This document shows, piece by piece, positions 23,415-31,856 of a DNA stretch of 50,631 nucleotides. The DNA is taken from assembly GCA_028702495.1 (NCBI GenBank), contig JAQVOS010000004.1, positions 1-50,631 of the forward strand. The letters are read 5' to 3'. The position numbers were made by a program, and so were the translations under genes. Numbering within the stretch: the first letter of the stretch is position 1; every line of letters begins with the position of its first letter. Under the pieces are notes generated by a model. The model had not been told where the DNA came from, searched no databases, and saw only the letters and a program-made list of their open reading frames with translations. The stretch is from Bacilli bacterium (lineage in GTDB: Bacteria > Bacillota_I > Bacilli_A > ML615J-28 > CAG-698).

Positions 23415-25249
23415 TTTTTCCGCCTTATAGCCATATATACATAAATATGGGGGCTTTTCTATAAAATCTACTTAAAAGACTATTTTTTGCTGTTTTTAAG
23501 CCTCATTTTAAGGCCCTAAAAGAATCTTAAATTAACCTTCTCTTTCAACAATCAAGAAGGAAAAAGAGGCGTTTTTTCAAGAACCTTGTTGATGCGAACT
23601 AATTTTTACCAAAAATCCTCAATTCATTCAAAATCACAGATATATTGGGGGGGAAATGCTCCTAACTCGTTTTGTTTTCTTTATTCTTTTGCCAACACAA
23701 AAATCATACATATTTATGGTTTTGTGGTTTTATGGTTTTATTCGTTTGATTTAAAATCAAACTTGTTGAATAAATTGTTATTTTAGATAAAGCGTTTTTA
23801 AGATGATTTCTTTTTCCAATTGACAATGTGACTAAAACTAGATGAAATTAGGTTTCTATAATGACTGCTTAACTATTTCAACTGTTTTTTAGTCCAAGAA
23901 GACTTTCCTGACTTGTTTACAAGTAAATTTGGTTCCATTACTCATAATTATTTCAATTAAGACCAATTAATTGGGTGTCTTCTTTCTAAGATTAGACAAT
24001 TTTGCTTATTTTTCTTGTTTTATAAATACAAACCGATACGTATTTATGGTTTTATGGCTTTATTTCTTTGATTTGAAGCGAGATTGTTGAATGAATTGTA
24101 AATTTAGATCAAAATGTTTTAAAGGGGCCCTCTTTTCAATTATGAATGTTACTAAAACTAAATGAAATTAAATTTTTTATGGGCACTTAACTTTTTCTAC
24201 TGTTTTTTTGCCTAAAAAGACCTTTCTGACTTGCTTACACAGAAATTCAGGCTCATTACTCACACTTATTTCGATGTAAGGTTGATTGATTAAGTAGCTT
24301 CTTTCTAAAATTAGATAGTTTTGTCTATTTTTCTTCTTTTCTACATAAATAGTCATACATATTTATGGTTTTATGGATTTATTCCTTTAATTTGCCCAAT
24401 TTTAAGCATCCTAAATTCTAAAATACAAAGATCTTATCGTGGATTCTTAATAAAACATCTAAATATATGATTTATGATAGAACATACTTTAGCGTTTCAT
24501 CAAACAGAAGATTGATAAACATAGAAATATTTCAGCATTTTTATGTAAATACATAATTATGGCTTGATTTTTTCGTTTGTTAAATGTATAATGAAAGAAG
24601 ATTAAAAATAATGTTTCTTAATCTATATAATCTTCATGATTTTCTTTCTTGCTTGTTGACGCGTAACGCCGCTAAAAGAACTTCAATAAAACACTCTCTT
24701 TTAAGGATATTTTAGAACACTACTGAGATTTTATGTAAAAACATATAAATGTATTTATGTTTTTATGGTTATATGTATAAATGTATTTACTCTTTTACAT
24801 ACTACCATATTTATGTATATAGTCTTTGTTAGATCATTGAGAAACCATGAAATACCCCCTCAAAAAACCCACTTTTGACCCTCATAAAAAATCGGCTACG
24901 TTGTTTTTTGAACCCGTGGTTGAATAACCTTGCCGATTTTGGTCTAAAAACGATTTAAGGCGAAATATTTGGCTTAATTTGCAATAGTAATTTCCAGTTT
25001 AGTACGTTACTTCCATCATTCGGCTTCATAATTGCGTTTTACTGTGTCTTTCAAATCAAAAAGTTTAGGCAAAGCGTGAATGTTTATCGAAAAATCAAAC
25101 TTTGAATTGAATATTTTTACATAATTAAATATATATTTATTTACATTTGTATGTTTATACATATAGATGTACATATGGTATTACGTGTTTATGTATTTAC
25201 ATATTTACATAAATGAAATTATACGATATTGGTCATAAGGAGGTATAAA
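23415..25249. other. ~1.8 kb AT-rich non-coding field upstream of rhh-parA (putative centromere/iteron region)
   Basis: No convincing ORF; repeated 12-mer ACATAWWTATGG and variants, long diverged direct repeats, dense TACATA/TATGTA palindromic steps. Confidence 0.7.
23703..24351. repeat. Diverged tandem direct repeat, two ~320-330 bp units (23703-~24031; ~24032-24351), partial third copy to ~24400
   Basis: Shared ordered blocks: TATTTATGGTTTTATGG, actaaaacta(g/a)atgaaatta, cTTTCcTGACTTG.TTACA, CATTACTCA, CTTCTTTCTAA.ATTAGA, TATTTTTCTT. Confidence 0.8.
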
Positions 25250-25462
25250 ATGAACACCAATTCTACGCCTTTTAAGAAAAGGGAAAATCCATTAGCAAAA
25301 GTGGGAAAAGTTATTGAAACAGGTAATCGTGAGAAGTACACAGCAACCATGGATAAAGAACTTAGAAAACGTATTAAAATTGCATCCGCTATGAAAGAGG
25401 TTCAAGTGTCAACTTTCATTGAAGAAGCTTGTCGAGAAAAGTTGGAAAGAGAGGAACTATAA
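25250..25462 (+). CDS. Small ribbon-helix-helix DNA-binding protein (ParG/omega/CopG-like partition adaptor)
   Basis: AAGGAGGT RBS at 25237..25244; MNTNSTPFKKRENPLAKVGKVIETGNREKYTATMDKELRKRIKIASAMKEVQVSTFIEEACREKLEREEL fits basic tail plus RHH; TAATG overlap with parA. Confidence 0.8.
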   Translation: MNTNSTPFKKRENPLAKVGKVIETGNREKYTATMDKELRKRIKIASAMKEVQVSTFIEEACREKLEREEL

Positions 25463-26259
25463 TGGCTGTTATATCAACTTTCTGTAAAAAGGGAGGTGTG
25501 GGTAAAACAACCTTTATTGGCTACATCGCCCATTATTATGCGACACAAGGAAAGAAAGTATTAGTCATTAGTGTTGATGATCAAAACAGCATCTTCAGAA
25601 TTTTTGGAAAAGAAGACAAAATCTTTGAAGAAAGCGATAATTATCTTGAATTCTTGATGGCTAACGTGGTAGAAATGGGAGACGTTTTAATAGAAGTTCG
25701 TCCAAACCTTCACGTGATCAAAACATTAAATACAGATAAACTATCCATGAAATTAACCCTTGAACGATCTCAAGAAAAGGTAATTAAGAAGATTATTAAT
25801 GAATATGAGACCTATTTTGACTATATTTTTATTGATTTCCCTCCTTCAAGTAGTCGTTTAACTGAAGTTTTACTTGATTTGAGTGATTCTATTATTATTG
25901 TAGTGGGATTAGATAGCCTCGGCTTGAACGGTTTCTTTAATACCATCCAATACTTTGTAGATAACGATATTGATTTAAACGCGATTAAATACATCGTTCC
26001 TAATGGTTTTAGTTTAAATCGTCGCGCTCCAAAGGTTTCTTTAGACAAATTAAAGGAACAAGCCCTTGAATTTACTCCTAATGCCATTGTTTTACCGCCA
26101 ATGAAAGATCGCTCCATCGTGAAAAACCTTCAATCGGATGGCGTTAGTGTCTATGATCAGTTGGAAGATGAAGCAAAGAGAATGACAGCTTGGGATGTCT
26201 CTAATAGAAACTTATTAAGAGATGAATTAAAAGAGTTGTTTGATGAAGTAAAGATTTAA
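25462..26259 (+). CDS. parA: ParA-family ATPase (MinD/ParA, deviant Walker A)
   Basis: MAVISTFCKKGGVGKTTFIGYIAHYYATQGKKVLVISVDDQNS (KGGVGKTT), YIFIDFPPSS Walker B-like; no N-terminal HTH, as in short type-Ib ParAs. Confidence 0.92.
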   Translation: MAVISTFCKKGGVGKTTFIGYIAHYYATQGKKVLVISVDDQNSIFRIFGKEDKIFEESDNYLEFLMANVVEMGDVLIEVRPNLHVIKTLNTDKLSMKLTLERSQEKVIKKIINEYETYFDYIFIDFPPSSSRLTEVLLDLSDSIIIVVGLDSLGLNGFFNTIQYFVDNDIDLNAIKYIVPNGFSLNRRAPKVSLDKLKEQALEFTPNAIVLPPMKDRSIVKNLQSDGVSVYDQLEDEAKRMTAWDVSNRNLLRDELKELFDEVKI

Positions 26260-26266
26260 ATATGCA

Positions 26267-26300
26267 AAAAACCACCCTATCAATCAAAAGGGTGGTTTTT
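26267..26300. terminator. Bidirectional terminator between convergent parA and dnaN
   Basis: AAAACCACCCT...AGGGTGGTTTTT inverted repeat. Confidence 0.88.
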
Positions 26301-26312
26301 ATATCTGGTTTT

Positions 26313-27437
26313 TTATGCAACTCGGACTGGTAAGATAAGTTGAATATGGTTTACATCATATTCCCCAGTAATAATGAACGGCTTGATTTCTCCGGTGAAA
26401 TGAATGGTGACTTCAGCAGAATCAAAAGCACGAAGAGCATCCATAAAGAATTTAGAACTAAAAGCAATTTGGAATGGAATAATTTTTGAGCATTGAAGGG
26501 GGGTGATTTCTTCTAAAACAGCACCGATTTCATTTGATGTCGAGGTTATTTCAACGTTTCCTTCATTTGTGAGTGTCATTTTAATAATATTTGTTGACTC
26601 TGAAGAAGTAAATAGTGAAGCTCTCTCAATAGCAGATAAGAGTTCTTGTTTACCAAAGCGAAGACTACTCATAAATTCGGTGGGGACGAGACTGCTGGTA
26701 TTGGGGAAAACACCTTCTATAAGACGAGTTTGGAATAAGAGGTTTTTATATTTGAAGAGAACTTTTGTTGAAAAGAAGTGAATCTGAACCAATTGGTCGA
26801 TTTCTTCTATTACTTTATTGAGTTCATCCAAACTCTTAGAAGGAATAACAACACTGATTTTTGGATATTGACGATCAAAAATCATATATTTCTTCGCCAA
26901 TCTAAAACTGTCTGTTGCAATAGCTTCCATTTTACTTTCATTGGTGGAAAACGCAACCCCTGTCAAAACCATTCGCGATTCAGATATTGAAGAAGCAAAG
27001 GTGGTTTTTTTAATAATTTGTTTAAGATTTAAAACATCTAATGCAAGATGAACGGGACTATCATCAAAAGAAATAAGGGGGAATGCTTCTTTATCGAGGA
27101 CATTAAGAGTAAAATTACTGCGATCAGTAAGAATTTTCACCATGTTTTCTTCAAAAGAAACAAAATCAATGTCTCTTGCGTCAAGTTTTCTGATGATCTC
27201 AAATAAATATTTTCCTGGAAGGACGCAAATACCTTCTTCTTCAATCAGTAACTTATCAGATTGAGGAATGGTGGCTTGGATGGTGATGTCAGAATTAGAA
27301 GCAGTGAGAGAGATGGAATCCTTCTTAACTTCAAGCTTAATCCCTGTAAGAATTGGCATTTGAGGTTTAGTAGACAATGCTTTGGTCACATGATTTAAAT
27401 GGAATAACAACAAATCTCGATTGATTGAAAATTTCAT
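26313..27437 (-). CDS. dnaN: DNA polymerase III beta subunit (sliding clamp)
   Basis: MKFSINRDLLLFHLNHVTKALSTKPQMPILTGIKLEV; ATDSFRLA; C-terminal ILPVRVA. Confidence 0.96.
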   Translation of the reverse strand: MKFSINRDLLLFHLNHVTKALSTKPQMPILTGIKLEVKKDSISLTASNSDITIQATIPQSDKLLIEEEGICVLPGKYLFEIIRKLDARDIDFVSFEENMVKILTDRSNFTLNVLDKEAFPLISFDDSPVHLALDVLNLKQIIKKTTFASSISESRMVLTGVAFSTNESKMEAIATDSFRLAKKYMIFDRQYPKISVVIPSKSLDELNKVIEEIDQLVQIHFFSTKVLFKYKNLLFQTRLIEGVFPNTSSLVPTEFMSSLRFGKQELLSAIERASLFTSSESTNIIKMTLTNEGNVEITSTSNEIGAVLEEITPLQCSKIIPFQIAFSSKFFMDALRAFDSAEVTIHFTGEIKPFIITGEYDVNHIQLILPVRVA

Positions 27438-27485
27438 GATGGAACTCCTTTATTTATTTAGTTATAAATTATTATTATTAAGAGA

Positions 27486-27502
27486 TGTGGATAAGTGGAT
27501 AA
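27486..27502. promoter_or_regulatory. Two DnaA boxes in dnaA-dnaN spacer
   Basis: TGTGGATAA (27486..27494, reverse complement of TTATCCACA) and AGTGGATAA (27494..27502). Confidence 0.75.
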
Positions 27503-28885
27503 CTATTCTTTTGGAATTTTTGTGAGAATATAATCAACATCAACTTTAATGTGAGGATTGATTTTGATTGAATCCTTAATTTTTTCATACCCATGAGCAA
27601 TAGTAGCGTGATCACGGTGACCGAACATCTCTCCTATTTTTTTTAATGGGGTCCGATATTGCTCGCGGATGATGTAAATGGCAATGTTTCGTGCATAAAC
27701 GATGGCTGTTTTTCGACTGTTTGAGACGAGTTCTGGCAAGGAAAGCCGAAAATAGTCACAAACAAGTGCTTGAATACAATCAATGTTTTTCGTCTTTGAA
27801 GCAGTTTCTACGATTTTCGAGGGTAAAATACTCCCCAAAGCCACATCAATATTTTCAAGTGTAAAAGGTAAATCTAAAGAGACACAATAAGTCACATAAC
27901 GCCTTAATGCTCCTTCAAGATCACGAATGTTATTTGTGAAATTGTTGGCAATGATCTCAAGCACTTCTAAAGGCACTTCTTTTGGGTTATTTATCATAAA
28001 AACAAGTTTACGTTTTAAAATATTGACTCTTAGATCTTGATCAGGTGACTTAATATCAACAACCATACCCCAATTGAATCGTGATTTCAATCGTGACATT
28101 AGTTTAAGATCGTTAGCAACGCGATCAGAGGTGATAACAATTTGCTTGTTGTTTTCGTGCAAATAATCAAAAACCTTGAAAAACTCTTCTTGTGTTCCGG
28201 TTTTTCCTTCTAGAAACTGAATATCGTCGACCAAAAGTAAGTCAGCACTACGATAACGATTGTAGAAATCTTCAATATGCTCTCGTCCCTTTTTAGTAGA
28301 GGTTGAGAGAAAATAATCTTCAGTGAATTGTTGGGCACTAGTATATACCACATTAGCGTGGATATTATTATCAAGAACAAAATGACCAATTGCCATCATA
28401 AGGTGAGTCTTCCCTAAACCAACATCTCCAAAAATATAGAGAGGATTTAATACAGAGTGAGGATTTTCTGCCACTTTCATTGCAGATAGAAAAGCAAAGC
28501 GATTACTTTCACCAATCACAAAGTTTGCAAAGGTGAATTCGGCACGTAATTTCCGTTTACTTTTGTCGATAGAAGCTTCTTCGGGGGTTGTGATCGGGGT
28601 TTGTGTAGATTCTTGCTCTTTTTGAGCATCATCTTTGGTGATGAACTTTAAGCGAATTTTGATGGGGCAAGTCGCTTGTAAATGTTCATTGAGATCTTTC
28701 AAATGAAACTTCTCAATCTTGAATTTGGTGAGAGCATCAGGAACAATCACGTAAATATAGTCGTTTTCATACTTGTGGATTTCTCCAGTTCCCCGAAACA
28801 AGTCCTCAAAATCATCGTGATTCATGCGCTTCTCAAGTTGCTGGAGGGCATCATCAAAGTATTTTTTATATGTGTCCAAGTTCAT
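27503..28885 (-). CDS. dnaA: Chromosomal replication initiator DnaA
   Basis: YTFANFVIGESNRFA-like core, FGDVGLGKTHLMMAIG, LLVDDIQFLEGK, C-terminal DnaA-box-binding GHRDHATIAHGYEKI. Start MNLDTYKKYFDD preferred over 28927. Confidence 0.97.
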   Translation of the reverse strand: MNLDTYKKYFDDALQQLEKRMNHDDFEDLFRGTGEIHKYENDYIYVIVPDALTKFKIEKFHLKDLNEHLQATCPIKIRLKFITKDDAQKEQESTQTPITTPEEASIDKSKRKLRAEFTFANFVIGESNRFAFLSAMKVAENPHSVLNPLYIFGDVGLGKTHLMMAIGHFVLDNNIHANVVYTSAQQFTEDYFLSTSTKKGREHIEDFYNRYRSADLLLVDDIQFLEGKTGTQEEFFKVFDYLHENNKQIVITSDRVANDLKLMSRLKSRFNWGMVVDIKSPDQDLRVNILKRKLVFMINNPKEVPLEVLEIIANNFTNNIRDLEGALRRYVTYCVSLDLPFTLENIDVALGSILPSKIVETASKTKNIDCIQALVCDYFRLSLPELVSNSRKTAIVYARNIAIYIIREQYRTPLKKIGEMFGHRDHATIAHGYEKIKDSIKINPHIKVDVDYILTKIPKE

Positions 28886-28973
28886 AGATTCCCACCTCTT
28901 AAGAACATCATACCACAAACCCTTCAATAATTAAAGAGTAAAAGTAAATAAACTGCATAAAATGTTTTTCCTC

Positions 28974-29041
28974 TTTTCCACTACGGGATAAAGTGTCCTA
29001 CTTTTCCACCGTTTGGGGGAAAGTTATCCACATGTGGAAAA
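28974..29041. promoter_or_regulatory. oriC: DnaA-box cluster upstream of dnaA (oriC part)
   Basis: TTATCCACA perfect box (29024..29032), TGTGGAAAA (29033..29041), TTTTCCACC (29002..29010), TTTTCCACT (28974..28982). Confidence 0.8.
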
Positions 29042-29103
29042 GAGGATAACTTTGTTTCTATATATAATAGCACAAAAGCAGCCATGAAAATGACAAATAT
29101 GTC

Positions 29104-30300
29104 TTGCAAAAATTTGAGTCTTCATGTAAAATGAATGAGAACAACTTTGATAAACGGAGGAAACACCAGAAGATTATGAAAAACAAAGAAAACCTCACCC
29201 CCCTGAAATTAGGACCTATAAACAGTTTTATTGTAAAACTGAATCGGCCATCATTTGTAATATTAATCACAGCTTATTTAGCCATCTTAGTTCTCATTAT
29301 CTTTTTTATTAGTCCTGACACTTCTCGTTTTGTCATAAGACCTAATTACGAGCATGACCTATTTCCTGAAGAAGTACGAGTTCGTTATGAAATGGTGCCT
29401 CGTTATGTATATGATGAAGAAAAAGATGAAACCAAAGTAAACTACAGTCTCGCTTCCATGCTTCAAGGAACTTTTGATGAAGGAAATGTTGATCCACGCT
29501 ATGTTGTTAAAAGATTCCAAGCCAGCGTTTATCTCTCCTCCAATACGATGAAATATTTATCAGAAAAAGCTAACTATCAAACCACTATTAGTCATACCCT
29601 CCCATTAAATCTAGATGGTAAGCAAATTTATCCCGAAACTGTTTATACAGTCATTAAATATGAAGACAAAGAAAGCACAATCAAAACTCAACGATCTCAA
29701 GAAGATTTCATGCTAGAATTAAAAGATCGTAGCCTTTTCACAAGGGTTAGCACCATCTCTCATATGGAGGGTGAAGGTGAGGCCGCAACTGAAGTGGTTG
29801 ATGTTCGTCTTGCTTTTGAAAAAGTCGAAGATTCAGCAAGCAAAACCTACGAAATAGGCACAAGGATTCTTCTCAAAGATTATGCTCATCGTTATCATAT
29901 TGATATGCAATCATGGGTGGTTGCGGAAAATGGGAAAGTCTATCCTTTTATTGGTGTTTATGGATTTTGGAATCAAAGCACTTATTATCGTGTGACCAGC
30001 GTCAAATTTCCTCAACAATTAAAACCAGAATACATTTATAGTGAACTTCATTATTATACTCCTGTTGATGATGAGGTGGGCTATAAAGATGAAGTCATTC
30101 GTTATATGGTTCGTATTGCCAACCTTCCCAATAATGTTTCAACAACCCCCAATTATACGGACGAACGACAAACTCCTATTACAACTTCTATTATTCCGTG
30201 GGATCGTATCAATTTAATCGGTTGGCCGATTATCATAGGCATCGCTGTTGCTGGGGTTGTTTACTACACGAGTAAACGAAAGAAAGAAATCCCCCAATAA
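29104..30300 (+). CDS. Uncharacterised membrane-anchored protein with large extracytoplasmic region, N- and C-terminal TM helices (start uncertain; 29176 possible)
   Basis: Full ORF; TM FVILITAYLAILVLIIFFI near N-term and LIGWPIIIGIAVAGVVYYTSKRKK at C-term. Confidence 0.75.
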   Translation: MQKFESSCKMNENNFDKRRKHQKIMKNKENLTPLKLGPINSFIVKLNRPSFVILITAYLAILVLIIFFISPDTSRFVIRPNYEHDLFPEEVRVRYEMVPRYVYDEEKDETKVNYSLASMLQGTFDEGNVDPRYVVKRFQASVYLSSNTMKYLSEKANYQTTISHTLPLNLDGKQIYPETVYTVIKYEDKESTIKTQRSQEDFMLELKDRSLFTRVSTISHMEGEGEAATEVVDVRLAFEKVEDSASKTYEIGTRILLKDYAHRYHIDMQSWVVAENGKVYPFIGVYGFWNQSTYYRVTSVKFPQQLKPEYIYSELHYYTPVDDEVGYKDEVIRYMVRIANLPNNVSTTPNYTDERQTPITTSIIPWDRINLIGWPIIIGIAVAGVVYYTSKRKKEIPQ

Positions 30301-30376
30301 AATTCTTGACTTTCAAAAAAAAGTAAGGTATAATAACGTACGTTATCCAACAAGTTAGCATAGGAGGTGCACTGAT

Positions 30377-30514
30377 ATGCTAGGAAATACATTCAATCCC
30401 AACAAACGCAAAAGAAGCAAAGATCATGGTTTTCGTGCCCGTATGAAAACTGTTGGCGGTCGCAAAGTATTAGCTCGCAGACGACTCAAAGGAAGAGTAA
30501 AACTTTCTGCATAG
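30377..30514 (+). CDS. rpmH: 50S ribosomal protein L34
   Basis: [45 protein letters not shown]; below ORF-track cutoff; RBS TAGGAGG upstream. Confidence 0.97.
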   Translation: MLGNTFNPNKRKRSKDHGFRARMKTVGGRKVLARRRLKGRVKLSA

Positions 30515-30528
30515 AAAACAAACAACCA

Positions 30529-30565
30529 GGACCACTTGAACGTCACAATTCAAGGGGTCTTTTTG
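30529..30565 (+). terminator. Intercistronic terminator/attenuator between rpmH and rnpA
   Basis: GGACCACTTGAA...TTCAAGGGGTCTTTTT stem plus T-run. Confidence 0.7.
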
Positions 30566-30581
30566 TTTACTAGGAGGAACT

Positions 30582-30923
30582 ATGAATCGTAAGTACAGTT
30601 TGAAAAAGACCAAAGAAATTGATCGCGTATTTCATCTTAAAAAGAGTGTGGGATCTAAGTATTATGCCATATATTATGGTCCGGGCACATCCTCCCTTCC
30701 TCAAATTGCTATTTCAATCTCAAAGAAAGTTGGAAATGCTGTTAAGAGAAATTATGAAAAGCGCGTGTTAAGAGAAATTATACGTCCAGAGCTTGAATAT
30801 CTCAAGCCCCAACACTACTTAATCATCATTAAGAAGGCTGTGCAAGAATTATCATATCTTGCCAAAAAAGAAGAGATGGGGAAACTCATCAAAAAAATGT
30901 CAATGTATAAGGAGACTAAATAA
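30582..30923 (+). CDS. rnpA: Ribonuclease P protein component
   Basis: YSLKKTKEIDRVFHLKKSVGSK...; SKKVGNAVKRNYEKRVLREIIR signature. Confidence 0.93.
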   Translation: MNRKYSLKKTKEIDRVFHLKKSVGSKYYAIYYGPGTSSLPQIAISISKKVGNAVKRNYEKRVLREIIRPELEYLKPQHYLIIIKKAVQELSYLAKKEEMGKLIKKMSMYKETK

Positions 30924-31847
30924 ATGAACCAACAAAAAAAGATCTTTCTTGCTATTGCCCTAATCATCGGGCTTGCTTTGGTTTTAACCGGATGTTCAAG
31001 TGCGGATGCAACAACACGTCCCATCACTGGATTCGTCTTTGAAGACCTCTTTGTCTATCCTATGGCGGGATTGATGTGGGTCACTGCAAAAACTATTGCT
31101 TTTGGAAATTATGGAATCGTCATCGTCCTATCAACAATTATCGTTCGAACCCTTGCTTGGCCTATCTATGCCAAAACCAATGATATGAGTTTAAAAATGT
31201 CGCTCGTTCAACCTGAAGCTGATAGGATTCGGGCAAAATATGAAGGCAAAGAAGATGAACAATCTAAACAAAGAATGGCGATGGAAACACAACAATTATA
31301 CAAGAAATATGGAATCGGTTTAGGAGGCTGTTTACTCCCTCTTGTTCAGTTTCCAATCTTCGTAGGATTCTATCGGACCATTAGTAGAATGCCTGCTACC
31401 ATTCTTGACACAGAAGGAAACTTATTAACCAGTGGCCATTGGTTGGCTGTTTTCAACTCTGTTAAAATTTTTGGAGTTAATTTACTAGAAGGACAAACCG
31501 ACAATCCAACTCAAAAAATTGCTGTCATCGTTCTTGCAGTACTCGTTGGAATTACGCAAATCCTAAGTTTATTCATTTCACAGCATCGTCAAAAGAAAGC
31601 TCGTGCCGACCAACAAGCCAGCGTTCCTTCTTATCGTCGTCAACAAACCGATACTCAAAAGCAAACTGAAAAAACCATGAATATTATGATGTATGCTATG
31701 ACCATTATGATGGTTGTCTTTGTCTTACAAAGTCCTGCTGGGCTTGGGTTATATTGGTTGGTAGGTAACCTCTATTCGACACTCCAAAGTTACATTGGAT
31801 ATAAAAACAGCCAAAAACGGTTGGAAGTACTAAAGAAAAAATTCTAG
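30924..31847 (+). CDS. yidC: Membrane protein insertase YidC/Oxa1 (lipoprotein type)
   Basis: Lipobox LTGC; GNYGIVIVLSTIIVRTLAWP; GGCLLPLVQFPIFVGFY; C-terminal LGLYWLVGNLYS. Confidence 0.94.
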   Translation: MNQQKKIFLAIALIIGLALVLTGCSSADATTRPITGFVFEDLFVYPMAGLMWVTAKTIAFGNYGIVIVLSTIIVRTLAWPIYAKTNDMSLKMSLVQPEADRIRAKYEGKEDEQSKQRMAMETQQLYKKYGIGLGGCLLPLVQFPIFVGFYRTISRMPATILDTEGNLLTSGHWLAVFNSVKIFGVNLLEGQTDNPTQKIAVIVLAVLVGITQILSLFISQHRQKKARADQQASVPSYRRQQTDTQKQTEKTMNIMMYAMTIMMVVFVLQSPAGLGLYWLVGNLYSTLQSYIGYKNSQKRLEVLKKKF

Positions 31848-31856
31848 GAGGAAAGT

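Noticed and set aside
23586-23786. 66-aa ORF in the non-coding field
   Set aside because: Composition reflects AT-rich repeat DNA; no RBS or recognisable domain.
23703-24400. Possible CRISPR array
   Set aside because: Units are ~325 bp and diverged, with no short identical repeats, no unique spacers and no cas genes.
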